64,000 nucleotides of DNA from FEB-7 sp963698265 (lineage in GTDB: Bacteria > Pseudomonadota > Gammaproteobacteria > Burkholderiales > Usitatibacteraceae): positions 682,001-746,000 of the forward strand of contig CAVOQC010000001.1 of NCBI GenBank assembly GCA_963698265.1, given 5' to 3'. The number at the start of each line of letters is the position of its first letter. The stretch's first letter is position 1. The notes below the pieces were generated by a model that worked only from the letters and a program-made list of their open reading frames with translations, made no database searches and was not told where the DNA came from. The translations under genes and the position numbers were made by a program. Positions 1 to 8,615 of the stretch are shown one piece after another.

Positions 1-1181
1 TGGCGGGCGCGGCTGAGATATTGCGCTCGGCCAACCCCCTGCCGGCCATCTGCGGGCGCGTCTGCCCGCAGGAGTCGCAGTGCGAGGCCGAATGCAGCAT
101 GACGCAGCGCTTTACCCCCGTGGCCATCGGCCACCTGGAACGCTTCGTGGCCGACTGGGAGCGTACGCAACCCCCCTCGGTGAAGGCGAAGATCACGCGC
201 ACCGAGAAGATCGCCATCATCGGCGCCGGCCCCTCGGGGCTGGTGTGCGCGGGCGCGCTCGCGCGCCTGGGCTACCCGGTCACGATCTACGAGGCGCTGC
301 ACGCCGCGGGCGGGGTGCTGCGCTACGGCATCCCCGAGTTTCGCCTCCCGAAGCAAGTGCTCGACTGGGAGATCGGGCTGCTGAAGTCCATGGGCGTGGA
401 GATCGTCTGCAACGTGATCATCGGCAAGACGCTCACGCTGGACGAGCTCTTCGGCAAGATGGGCTACGCCGCGGTCTTCATCGGCACCGGCGCGGGGCTG
501 CCGCAGTTCCTGGGCATCCCGGGCGAGAACCTGAACGGCGTCATGAGCGCGAACGAGTTCCTCACGCGCGTGAACCTCATGGGCGGCTACGACCCCGACA
601 CGGCGGACACGCCGGTCAAGGTCGGCAAGCACATGGCGGTGATCGGCGCGGGCAACACCGCTATGGACGCGGTGCGCACCTCGCTTCGCATGGGCGCCGA
701 GAAGGCGATGGTGGTCTACCGCCGCAGCGACAAGGAGATGAGCGCGCGCGTCGAGGAATACCACCACGCGATGGAGGAAGGCGTCGAATTCCACTGGCTC
801 ACCAACCCGCTGGAAATCCAGGGCAACGCGGAAGGCTGGGCCACGGGGCTCAAGTGCCAGAAGATGCAGCTCGGCGAGCCGGACGCCTCGGGCCGCGCGC
901 GTCCGGTGCCGATCCCGGATTCGGAGTTCGTGCTGCCGGTGGACAACGTGATCCTGGCGATCGGCACGACGCCGAACCCGCTCCTCACGCGCACGACCTC
1001 GGGGCTCCTCACCAACAAGAAGGGCTGCCTGGTGGCCGACGAGAAGACGGGCCTCACCTCGAAGGCGCTGGTGTTCGCCGGCGGCGACGCGGTGACGGGT
1101 GCGGCGACGGTGATCCTTGCCGCGGGCGCCGGCAAGCGGGCCGCCCAGGCGATCCACGAGGCACTGGAAGCGCGCGGCTAG
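1..1181 (+). CDS. GltD-like NAD(P)/FAD oxidoreductase, 5' truncated by window edge
   Basis: This is the 3' part of a glutamate synthase beta-subunit-like flavoprotein (homotetrameric GltA / sulfide dehydrogenase subunit type). The reading frame is open to base 3 with no stop, so the true start lies left of the window. The TTG at 21 is only the first start-like codon. Seen: the family's N-terminal Cys-rich Fe-S motif (CGRVCPQESQCEAEC, about 51-95), a FAD-binding GAGPSG at about 222-239, an NADPH-binding GAGNTAMD at about 646-669, and the C-terminal GGDAVTG flavin motif near 1080. Family members pass electrons from NADPH through FAD to an Fe-S partner; the partner gene would lie outside the window. 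Whether the substrate is glutamate synthesis or sulfide/ferredoxin cannot be told from this subunit alone. The gene converges on a ferritin-like gene. Confidence 0.9.
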   Translation, partial: AGAAEILRSANPLPAICGRVCPQESQCEAECSMTQRFTPVAIGHLERFVADWERTQPPSVKAKITRTEKIAIIGAGPSGLVCAGALARLGYPVTIYEALHAAGGVLRYGIPEFRLPKQVLDWEIGLLKSMGVEIVCNVIIGKTLTLDELFGKMGYAAVFIGTGAGLPQFLGIPGENLNGVMSANEFLTRVNLMGGYDPDTADTPVKVGKHMAVIGAGNTAMDAVRTSLRMGAEKAMVVYRRSDKEMSARVEEYHHAMEEGVEFHWLTNPLEIQGNAEGWATGLKCQKMQLGEPDASGRARPVPIPDSEFVLPVDNVILAIGTTPNPLLTRTTSGLLTNKKGCLVADEKTGLTSKALVFAGGDAVTGAATVILAAGAGKRAAQAIHEALEARG

Positions 1182-1209
1182 AACGCCTCCGCAAGGACCG
1201 CGGGCCCGG

Positions 1210-1767
1210 CTACTTCGGGCCCCGGTGCAGCCGGCGCTCGGCGCCCAGGGCAAGCCCCGGGCCGCCGCCGGCGGCGAGCATCTTGTCCCAGTCGACGCCG
1301 TCCGCGCGGACGTACTCGAGCGCGCGCGTCACCCACTGCACGTGCTCGGCCTCCTCGCGGGCCATCTCGTCGGCGAGCGCGTGCACCTCGTCGCTCGCCG
1401 TGGTCCCCGCGACCCACTCGAAGAAGCGCCGGGCGTTGCGCTCGGCCTTGAGGGCGATCTCAAGTAGCTGGCGCGGGGTCGCCACGCGATAGACGAGATC
1501 GTGGTCGGCGCACTCGGGCGGGCCGGACTCCAGCCAGCGGTAGCGCTCCGGGGGAAGTTCGGGAAGGTCCAGGTGCCCGGAGCGGTCCAGGAGCAGCTGG
1601 TGGTGGTCTTCCTCGAAATGGGCGAGGTTTCCGCAGAGGCCGGCCAGCACCTCCTCGCCGCGGTCGGTGAAGTGCACCTGGAACTCGCGGTAGCACCGGA
1701 CCGACTCGCGCTCGATGGCAAGGGCGTGGGCGTAGAACTCCTCGACGCTGGCGATGGGCTCGAGCAT
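1210..1767 (-). CDS. Ferritin-like / rubrerythrin-type protein
   Basis: A 185-residue, mostly helical protein with ferritin-like four-helix features. Glu/His pairs typical of a diiron site recur: FEEDHH in the first half and EMAREEAEHVQW in the second, with further Glu residues in the AIERESVR and ALKAERNARRFFEW helices. The start at 1767 is set by a perfect Shine-Dalgarno AGGAGGT (plus-strand 1776-1782), eight bases upstream; an ATG six codons further up has none. The likely role is iron handling or peroxide defence, but the family is broad and the activity is inferred. The C-terminus reads into a small GGGCCCG inverted repeat (1202-1222) shared with the convergent upstream gene. Confidence 0.8.
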   Translation of the reverse strand: MLEPIASVEEFYAHALAIERESVRCYREFQVHFTDRGEEVLAGLCGNLAHFEEDHHQLLLDRSGHLDLPELPPERYRWLESGPPECADHDLVYRVATPRQLLEIALKAERNARRFFEWVAGTTASDEVHALADEMAREEAEHVQWVTRALEYVRADGVDWDKMLAAGGGPGLALGAERRLHRGPK

Positions 1768-1859
1768 GGCGTGACACCTCCTCACGCTCCACGATGCGCC
1801 GGGGCGGCGCGTGGCGCTTGACTTGGGTCAACGGGCCGCCGGGGCCGGCGGCCAAGCCG

Positions 1860-2105
1860 TCAGGTCGAGGGCTTCCTGCCCGGCGCCTTCGGGGGAATGG
1901 TCCCGGAGATCCGGCACAGCGTGCCTTCGATCGCCTTGCCGTCGTTGAAGCGGATAACGTTGCAGCGCGAGATCTCGCCGCGTGCGGCGAGGTCGGTGAG
2001 CGACGTGCGCACCTTGGGGAGCGGAATCCCCGTGGCGGCCGCGATTTCCCGGTCGAGTTGCTGACCGTTCTTTCTCAGGTATTGCAGGATCGGGGTCGCG
2101 AACAT
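1860..2105 (-). CDS. Small winged-helix-like hypothetical protein
   Basis: An 81-residue basic protein starting MFATPILQYLRKNGQQ. The helical stretch followed by a TGIPLPKVRTSLTDLAARGEI segment resembles a winged-helix DNA-binding domain (helix-turn-helix, then a strand-rich wing). I do not recognise a named family. The reading frame continues upstream to 2231, but the start at 2105 is preferred: it has GGGAG about eight bases upstream, and the upstream extension is Pro/Ala/Arg-rich and unlike a folded domain. An ATG at 2141 is the alternative. It lies between a ferritin-like gene and tRNA-Phe; no operon partner is evident. Confidence 0.6.
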   Translation of the reverse strand: MFATPILQYLRKNGQQLDREIAAATGIPLPKVRTSLTDLAARGEISRCNVIRFNDGKAIEGTLCRISGTIPPKAPGRKPST

Positions 2106-2241
2106 TTCGGATGCTCCCGGGGTAATTGGAGGTCGGTTCATGGTGGCGGGCCGTGGCGGCGGGTTCGTTCCTGGTTCACATCGGAGCGCCCCCGCATGGC
2201 GGGACGCCTGAAAGCCCGCGTGGGCGGGCACTCACTATTGA

Positions 2242-2317
<76 letters not shown>

Positions 2318-2389
2318 GGGAAAGCCGCCAAGTATAGCTTTTTGCCCCTCCCAAAGCCAATCCGGCGAAGCGGAACCCGGGCCGGGGCC

Positions 2390-3775
2390 CTAGAAGCGGG
2401 CCAGGAAGAAGGCCGGCAGGAAGGCGATCGCCACGGAGCCGGCCAGGCACAGCAGGCTCGCGCCCATGGCGATGCCGCGGGAGGGCGCGTGGCCCGACGC
2501 GGCGGCGGCCGGGCTCATGAACATGAACTGGATCACCCGAAGGTAGAAGTACAGGCCGAGGTAGCTGCCCACCAGGCCCAGCACCGCCCAGGTCGTGTAG
2601 CCGGCGGCGATCACATTCTTGAAGATCAGGAACTTCGCGATGAAGCCGGGGAAGGGCGGGATGCCGGCGAGCGAGAGCATCGCCATGCCGATGAGGAGGG
2701 CGGCGAACGGGTGCGTGTGGTAGAGGCCCTTCAGGTTCTCGAGGCGGTCGCGCTCGCGGTCGTCCGGGTTCGCCGGGAGTGCCGCGAACGCAAGCACGTT
2801 CATGACCCCGTAGGCGGCGAGGTAGAACACCACCGCCTGGAAGCGCGTCGGGCCGTCGCCCACGAAGGCGAAGAAGAGGTAACCCGCGTGCGCGATCGAC
2901 GAGTACGCGATCATGCGGCGAAGCCCCGGCTGGCGCATTGCCGTGAGGTTGCCCCAGACGATGGAGACGAGCGGCAGGATCACCAGGAGCCCCACGACGG
3001 ACTCGCCCACCGGCGCCGTGCCGAAGACCCGCGCCGCGGCCACCAGCACCCCGGCCTTCACGAGCACGGCCATGAACGCGGTCGAGGGCACGCTCGCCGC
3101 CTCGTAGGCGTCCGGCGCCCAGCCGTGGAAAGGCACGATCGCGGCCTTCACGAAGAAGGCGGAGACCACCATCACCACCGCGGTGCGTGCCAGGAGATCG
3201 GGCGAGGTGAGCGCCGTCGCGAAGCTCGCGAGGCTGAGCGAGCCGGTGGCCCCGTACATGAGGGAGGCGCCCATGAGGAAGGACGCGCTCGCGGTGCCGG
3301 AGAGCACCAGGTACTTGAGCGCGGCCTCCGCGCTCTCGGGCCGGCGGTATCCCAGCAGCACCAGCACGTACACCGGGATCGACATGAGCTCGATGCCAAG
3401 GAAGAGCGTGAGGAAGCTCGAAGCCGAGGCGAGCAGGCACACGCCGTAGAGCGAGGAGAGCAGGAGCGGGTAGAAGGGACCCTCGCCGAAGTCCTCCTTC
3501 GAGAAGAGGATCACGGGCACGGCGAGCGCAAGGAGCATCGCCTTCGCGAAAGCGGCGGGAGGCGTGAGGACGAACTGCCCCGGGAACGGCTCGCCCGTCC
3601 AGCCGGAAAACCCCAGCCAGGCGGCCGCAAGCGCCGCAGCGGAGACGAAGGCCGCCGCGATCGGCAGCGCCGCGCGCGAACGGTCGGAGACGATCTCGAG
3701 GATGATGAGGCTGACGATGCCCGCGAGCAGCAGGTGCTCCGGGGCCATCGCGATCATCGCGGCCTGGGCGTTCAT
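2390..3775 (-). CDS. nuoN: NADH-quinone oxidoreductase subunit N
   Basis: A 461-residue polytopic membrane protein, the antiporter-like NuoN subunit and last gene of the complex I operon. It carries the Mrp/antiporter core with conserved Lys and Glu in membrane helices (for example the HGWAPDAYE segment, and GIPPFPGFIAKFLIFKNV in the C-terminal half). In the complex it is one of three proton-pumping subunits of the membrane arm. Its start overlaps the nuoM stop in an ATGA (3772-3775), so translation is probably coupled. Length matches the family. No terminator is obvious before tRNA-Phe. Confidence 0.97.
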   Translation of the reverse strand: MNAQAAMIAMAPEHLLLAGIVSLIILEIVSDRSRAALPIAAAFVSAAALAAAWLGFSGWTGEPFPGQFVLTPPAAFAKAMLLALAVPVILFSKEDFGEGPFYPLLLSSLYGVCLLASASSFLTLFLGIELMSIPVYVLVLLGYRRPESAEAALKYLVLSGTASASFLMGASLMYGATGSLSLASFATALTSPDLLARTAVVMVVSAFFVKAAIVPFHGWAPDAYEAASVPSTAFMAVLVKAGVLVAAARVFGTAPVGESVVGLLVILPLVSIVWGNLTAMRQPGLRRMIAYSSIAHAGYLFFAFVGDGPTRFQAVVFYLAAYGVMNVLAFAALPANPDDRERDRLENLKGLYHTHPFAALLIGMAMLSLAGIPPFPGFIAKFLIFKNVIAAGYTTWAVLGLVGSYLGLYFYLRVIQFMFMSPAAAASGHAPSRGIAMGASLLCLAGSVAIAFLPAFFLARF

Positions 3776-5343
3776 CGTGCCGCCTCCAGGGGATGCGCCC
3801 CCGTGAGCTTCGTTGCGGGCGGCGTGCGCTGCCCGGACACCAGTTCCTGGTACTCGCGCGCGGCGAGTTCCGTGCGCTTCATCGCGGAATCCGGGAAGAG
3901 CCCCAGCCAGAACACGGCCGCCACGATGGCGGCGAGTATCGAGGCCTCGCGCAGGTTCACGTCCGCCACCGGGCCGTGGGGCACGCGCTCGGCGCCGAAG
4001 AGGAAGCGCTGCGCGAAGCGCAGCATGTAGAGCGCGCCCAGCACCACGCCGACGACGGCGGTGCCCGCCACGAGGAGCGCGTACATCGAGCCGCCCTGCC
4101 ACTCGCGCCACCCGGCGTTGAAGGCGCCCAGGAGGGCGAGGAATTCGCCCGTGAAGCCGCTCGTCGTGGGCAGGCCCACGGAGGCGAGCGTGAGGATGAG
4201 GAAGAAGACCGAGTACACCGGCAGGAGCTTCGCGAGGCCCCCGTAGGCCGCGAGTTCGCGCGTGTGGCAGCGCTCGTAGATCATCCCGACCATGAGGAAG
4301 AGCCCGGCGGCGACCAGCCCGTGGCTCACCATCTGCACGATCGCGCCCTGGATGCCCAGGAGGTCGAGGCTCACCAGCCCCAGCATCACGTAGCCCAGGT
4401 GGCTGATGGAGGAGTAGGCGATGATCTTCTTGATGTCGTCCTGCACGAGCGCGAGGCAGGCGCCGTAGATGATGCTCACCACGGCGAGCGTCGAGAGCAG
4501 CGGCGCCGCAAGCCGCGTGGCGTCGGGGAAGAGCGGGAAGCCCAGCTTCAGGAACCCGTAAGTTCCCATCTTCAGCAGCACGCCCGCCAGTATCACGGAG
4601 CCCGCGGTGGGCGCTTCCACGTGGGCGTCCGGCAGCCAGGTGTGGAAGGGCACCATCGGCACCTTGATCGCGAAGGAGAGCGCGAAGGCCGCGAGGAGCC
4701 ACTGCTGCGCCTCGAGGGGCAGGCGCGCCTTGTAGAGGTCGGCGAACGCGAAGGAGGTGATGCCCGTGGTCGCCCACAGCGAGTACACGAGATAGATCAC
4801 CCCGGCGAGCATGAGGATGCTGCCGAAGGCGGTGTAGAGGAAGAACTTGATCGTCGCGTAGATGCGCCGCTCGCCGCCCCAGATGCCGATCATCAGGAAC
4901 ATCGGGATCAGCATCGTCTCCCAGAAGAGATAGAAGAGGAAGAGATCCTGCGCGACGAAGGTGCCCAGCATCGCGAACTGGATGAGGAACACCATCGCGT
5001 AGAAGAGCTTCACGTCCTTCGTGATCGCGCTGAAGGCGCCCGCCGTGACCAGCGGTCCCAGGAAGGTCGTGAGGATGACGAGCAGGATGTTGTAGCCGTC
5101 GAGCCCGATGAAATAGGTGACGCCCCAGGCCGGGATCCACGCGACCTGGGTTGCCGCCTGCAGGCCCGGCACGGCCGGGTCGAAGTGCGCGTAGAGGATG
5201 AGCGAGAGCAGGAACTGCGCGACCATCACCGCAAGGGTGAGCGCGCGCACCAGGCCGTCGCGCCCCGCGGGCAGCGCCGCGATCGCGAACATGCCCGCGA
5301 CCGGCAGGTAGAGGACGACCGAGAGAAGCGTTGCGTCAGCCAT
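3772..5343 (-). CDS. nuoM: NADH-quinone oxidoreductase subunit M
   Basis: A 523-residue antiporter-like subunit of the membrane arm of complex I. Diagnostic segments include KVPMVPFHTWLPDAHVEAPT (the conserved Lys-His loop) and VQDDIKKIIAYSSISHLGYV (broken helix TM7), both hallmarks of NuoM. The usual array of about 14 membrane helices is apparent. It starts with ATG eight bases inside the 3' end of nuoL and overlaps nuoN by four bases. The C-terminus beyond the last helix is a short basic tail. Confidence 0.97.
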   Translation of the reverse strand: MADATLLSVVLYLPVAGMFAIAALPAGRDGLVRALTLAVMVAQFLLSLILYAHFDPAVPGLQAATQVAWIPAWGVTYFIGLDGYNILLVILTTFLGPLVTAGAFSAITKDVKLFYAMVFLIQFAMLGTFVAQDLFLFYLFWETMLIPMFLMIGIWGGERRIYATIKFFLYTAFGSILMLAGVIYLVYSLWATTGITSFAFADLYKARLPLEAQQWLLAAFALSFAIKVPMVPFHTWLPDAHVEAPTAGSVILAGVLLKMGTYGFLKLGFPLFPDATRLAAPLLSTLAVVSIIYGACLALVQDDIKKIIAYSSISHLGYVMLGLVSLDLLGIQGAIVQMVSHGLVAAGLFLMVGMIYERCHTRELAAYGGLAKLLPVYSVFFLILTLASVGLPTTSGFTGEFLALLGAFNAGWREWQGGSMYALLVAGTAVVGVVLGALYMLRFAQRFLFGAERVPHGPVADVNLREASILAAIVAAVFWLGLFPDSAMKRTELAAREYQELVSGQRTPPATKLTGAHPLEAAR

Positions 5344-7213
5344 GGCGCCACATCCAGACGAGGCTCGCCACCATGCCCACGAGGACGAGGAATGCGTACT
5401 TGTGGAGGCTCCCCGTCTGCACGCGCGAGAGCCGGCCCGCGGCGCGCTGCGCGAGGGAGGCGAGCCCGTCCAGGGTCCCGTCGATGAGCAGGCGGTCGCC
5501 GAGCTTGAGGAACACCGCGTCCGAGATCCACACCAGCGGCCGGGCGATGACGCGGTCGTAGATCTCGTCCACGAAGTACTTGTTCGAGAGGACGCGGTAG
5601 ACGCCGGCGAAGCGCGCCTTCACCGCCGCGGCGCGCGCGGAGTCCCCGGAGAAGAACCAGGCCGCGCCCGCAAGCCCGGCGGCCGCGATGGCGATCGACC
5701 CTCCCACCACCCAGTAGTGCAGCGGCTGCATGGCCGCGCCGATGCCCGGGATCGGCAGCATCGGCTCGAGGAAGTGCGGGATCGCGATGAACCCGCCGAC
5801 GGCCGAGAGGAAGGCGAGCACCATGAGCACGCCGGTCATGGAAAACGGCGACTCGTGGATGTGGTGCTCCACGTCCTTCAGCATCCGCGGCTTGCCGAAG
5901 AAGGTGAGCCACAGCAGCCGGAACATGTAGAAGGCGGTGAGGAGCGCCGTGAAGGCCATGACGGAAAAGAGCAGCACCGATCCGCCGCGCTCGCTGCCGA
6001 GTGCGAACCACAGGATCTCGTCCTTGGAGAAGAAGCCCGAGAGCGGCGGGATGCCCGCGATGGCCGCGGTCGCGATGGCGAAGGTCACGAAGGTCACCGG
6101 GATCTTGCGGCCCAGCCCGCCCATCTTCTGGATGTCCTGCTCGCCCGACATCGCGTGGATCACGCTGCCCGCGCCGAGGAAGAGGCAGGCCTTGAAGAAG
6201 GCGTGCGTGGTGACGTGGAAGATGGCCACGCCGTAGGCGCCGACGCCGAGCGCCACGAACATGAAGCCCAGCTGCGAGACGGTGGAATAGGCGAGCACCT
6301 TCTTGATGTCGTCCTGGGCGATGGCGATCGTGGCCGCCATGAGTGCGGTGAGCGCCCCCACCGCGGCGATGATCGTGGAAGCCTCCGGCGCGTGCAGGTA
6401 GACGCCGGACATGCGCGCGACGAGATACACGCCCGCGGTCACCATCGTCGCCGCGTGGATCAGCGCGGACACCGGCGTGGGGCCGGCCATGGCGTCCGGC
6501 AGCCACACGTAGAGCGGGATCTGCGCCGACTTACCCGTGGCGCCGATGAAGAGGAGGATCCCCACAAGCGTTGCGGAGACCGCCGGGGTGGAAGCGCCCA
6601 TGAACGCCGCATTGATCGCCGGCATGTCGAGGGTGCCCAGGGCCGAGTAGATCGCGAACATGCCCAGCAGGAAGCCGGCGTCGCCGATGCGGTTGAAGAT
6701 GAAGGCCTTCTTGCCCGCGGCGGCCTTCTCCATGTCGCCGAACCAGAAGCCGATCAGGAGGTAGGAGGCGAGCCCCACGCCCTCCCAGCCCACGAAGAGC
6801 ACGAGAAGGGATTTCCCCAGCACCAGCAGCAGCATGAAGAAGAGGAAGAGGTTCAGGTACGCGAAGTAGCGCGCGTAGCTCTTGTCCTCGTGCATGTAGC
6901 CGATGGAGTAGACGTGGATGAGCGTGCCCACGCCGGTCACGATGAGCGCCATGACGGCGGTGAGGCGATCGAACCAGAAGGCGATCTCGAACGTGCTCTG
7001 CCCCACCATGGCCCAGACGTAGGCGGTCTCGGCGAGCGGCGCCCAGCCGCCGGCCTGGAGATCCAGGAAGCACTTCACCGTCACCGCGAAGGCGATCGCG
7101 GGCAGGCCGCAGCCCACCACGGAGACGAAGCGCTTGCCCAGGCGGTTCCCGGCCAGTCCATTGACCAGGAAACCCAGGAGCGGGAGGAGGACGATGAGGG
7201 TCAGCAGTCCCAT
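5336..7213 (-). CDS. nuoL: NADH-quinone oxidoreductase subunit L
   Basis: A 625-residue distal membrane-arm subunit of complex I. It has the N-terminal domain around FLVNGLAGNRLGKR, the antiporter core with SAQIPLYVWLPDAMAGPTPV and AQDDIKKVLAYSTVSQLGFM, and the C-terminal extension (about residues 500-625) expected of the lateral amphipathic helix that braces the membrane arm. Length and order are canonical. Only seven bases separate the nuoK stop from this start. Confidence 0.97.
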   Translation of the reverse strand: MGLLTLIVLLPLLGFLVNGLAGNRLGKRFVSVVGCGLPAIAFAVTVKCFLDLQAGGWAPLAETAYVWAMVGQSTFEIAFWFDRLTAVMALIVTGVGTLIHVYSIGYMHEDKSYARYFAYLNLFLFFMLLLVLGKSLLVLFVGWEGVGLASYLLIGFWFGDMEKAAAGKKAFIFNRIGDAGFLLGMFAIYSALGTLDMPAINAAFMGASTPAVSATLVGILLFIGATGKSAQIPLYVWLPDAMAGPTPVSALIHAATMVTAGVYLVARMSGVYLHAPEASTIIAAVGALTALMAATIAIAQDDIKKVLAYSTVSQLGFMFVALGVGAYGVAIFHVTTHAFFKACLFLGAGSVIHAMSGEQDIQKMGGLGRKIPVTFVTFAIATAAIAGIPPLSGFFSKDEILWFALGSERGGSVLLFSVMAFTALLTAFYMFRLLWLTFFGKPRMLKDVEHHIHESPFSMTGVLMVLAFLSAVGGFIAIPHFLEPMLPIPGIGAAMQPLHYWVVGGSIAIAAAGLAGAAWFFSGDSARAAAVKARFAGVYRVLSNKYFVDEIYDRVIARPLVWISDAVFLKLGDRLLIDGTLDGLASLAQRAAGRLSRVQTGSLHKYAFLVLVGMVASLVWMWRHG

Positions 7214-7220
7214 GGCGCGG

Positions 7221-7523
7221 TCAGCCCTTCAGGTCCGTGTAGGACTCGATGTCGAGCGAACGCTTGCGCCGCACGAGGAGCAGCACGATGGGGATCGCGA
7301 TCGCGATCTCGGCCGTGGCCACCACGAAGATCAGGAACACGAGCACCGCGCCGACGGCCGAGCCCATGGTGTGGGCGAAGGTCACCAGGCTCAGGTTCAC
7401 GCCGTTCAGCATGAGCTCCATGCACATGAGCATCACCAGCACGTTCCTGCGGATGATGACGCCCGTGAGCCCGAGCGCGAAGAGCGAGGCCGCGAGGACC
7501 TGCAGCATCTGCACCTTATCCAC
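7221..7523 (-). CDS. nuoK: NADH-quinone oxidoreductase subunit K
   Basis: A 100-residue, three-helix membrane subunit of complex I. The second helix contains the conserved membrane Glu in CMELMLNGVNL, and a second Glu occurs in the third helix (VATAEIAIAIPIVLLL); both are needed for proton transfer in characterised complexes. The stop of nuoJ (7516) overlaps the start by eight bases. Confidence 0.97.
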   Translation of the reverse strand: MDKVQMLQVLAASLFALGLTGVIIRRNVLVMLMCMELMLNGVNLSLVTFAHTMGSAVGAVLVFLIFVVATAEIAIAIPIVLLLVRRKRSLDIESYTDLKG

Positions 7524-8046
7524 GTTCGTGCCTCCGGTTCTCCTTGATCACCGCGAGTGCGGCGACCACCGCCACGAGGAGCAGCACCGAGGTGAGCTCG
7601 AAGTGCAGCCAGTATTCGGTGAGGAACGCGGTCGAGAAGCGCGCGATGTCGAAGGGCTCGCCCAGGGCGCCCCGCGGGGCGTGCGGCAGGTCGTTCCAGT
7701 AGCCCACGGCGAGCGCTTCGGCGAGCAGCGCGAAGCCGATGATCCCGGGCCACAGCAGCTTCGAGTACTTGGCGGTGGCACTTTCGTCCCTCGGGTCGAG
7801 CAGCATGATCGCGTAGACCATGAACACCATCACCGCGCCCACGTAGATGAGCACCTGGAAGGCGGCGATGAAGTGCACGCCGAGCAGCCCGTAAACGCCG
7901 CCCAGGAACACCATGCAGGAGACGAGTGCCAGGGCCACGCGCATCGGCTGGCGCAGCACCAGCATCAGGGAAGCGCTTACGAAGGCGCAGCCGGCGAAGC
8001 CCCAGAGAAGCAGCGTATCGAGGTAGACGAGGAAGTCGTGGATCAT
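7516..8046 (-). CDS. nuoJ: NADH-quinone oxidoreductase subunit J
   Basis: A 176-residue membrane subunit with five predicted helices. The conserved YVGAVMVFMVYAIMLLD segment, which carries the pi-bulge helix TM3 of NuoJ, is present. The start codon overlaps the nuoI stop in an ATGA (8043-8046). In complex I it sits between the quinone cavity subunits and the antiporter-like subunits, and relays conformational change along the membrane arm. Confidence 0.95.
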   Translation of the reverse strand: MIHDFLVYLDTLLLWGFAGCAFVSASLMLVLRQPMRVALALVSCMVFLGGVYGLLGVHFIAAFQVLIYVGAVMVFMVYAIMLLDPRDESATAKYSKLLWPGIIGFALLAEALAVGYWNDLPHAPRGALGEPFDIARFSTAFLTEYWLHFELTSVLLLVAVVAALAVIKENRRHERG

Positions 8047-8615
8047 GCGCCGTCTCCGGTCCTCGCGCGCGGCGGGTAGGGCTTGGCCACGTCGCTCTGG
8101 GGCTGCCAGTCGAGGAGCTCCTCCTTGGCGAGCCACATCGTCCAGCGGTCGTCGGCGGGCAGGTCGGGCACTTCCTTGGCCATGCGGATCGCGTCCTCCG
8201 GGCAGGCTTCCACGCACAGCCCGCAGAAGACGCAGCGCGAGTAGTCGATCTCGAAGCGCACCGGGTACTTCGGGTGCGCGCTGTCGGAAGGGTCGAACCC
8301 GGCCTCGATCTCGATCACCTTCGCGGGGCACACCGTCGCGCACATGTTGCACGCGATGCACTGCGGCGAGCCGTCGGGGCGCCGCGTGAGGACGTGCTTG
8401 CCGCGGTTGCCGGCGGCGTAGTCCCAGCGCGTCTCCTCGGGGTAGTAGGTGGTGAGCGCGCCCTTGCGGCCGGTCATCCACTTGAACATGTTGCGCGCGA
8501 AGATGCTGCCGGTGATCCAGAGCCCGCGCAGGATCTCGAAGAGGTAGGCGCGCTCGTACCAGCCCATCACCGGCTCGTTCCAGTAGCGCTTGCGCACGTG
8601 GGGCTTGCGGCTCAT
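8043..8615 (-). CDS. nuoI: NADH-quinone oxidoreductase subunit I, 2x[4Fe-4S]
   Basis: A 190-residue ferredoxin-like subunit with two classical 4Fe-4S motifs, CIACNMCATVCP and CVFCGLCVEACP, which hold clusters N6a and N6b on the path to the quinone site. It is longer than many betaproteobacterial NuoI proteins (about 160 residues): there is an N-terminal stretch of some 25 residues before the membrane-associated helix, and a C-terminal tail after the second cluster. The start at 8615 overlaps the nuoH stop by four bases. Confidence 0.96.
   Translation of the reverse strand: MSRKPHVRKRYWNEPVMGWYERAYLFEILRGLWITGSIFARNMFKWMTGRKGALTTYYPEETRWDYAAGNRGKHVLTRRPDGSPQCIACNMCATVCPAKVIEIEAGFDPSDSAHPKYPVRFEIDYSRCVFCGLCVEACPEDAIRMAKEVPDLPADDRWTMWLAKEELLDWQPQSDVAKPYPPRARTGDGA

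Noticed and set aside
1202..1222. GGGCCCG-N7-CGGGCCC inverted repeat between two convergent genes as a terminator
   Set aside because: The stem is only 7 bp, it contains the stop of the ferritin-like gene, and no T-run follows on either side.
3793..5487. Long plus-strand open frames opposite nuoM and nuoL (also near 2342-4030 and 5342-7414)
   Set aside because: They are shadows of the nuo genes: rich in His, Arg, Glu and Asp, with no domains or ribosome sites, whereas the minus strand encodes recognisable complex I subunits.
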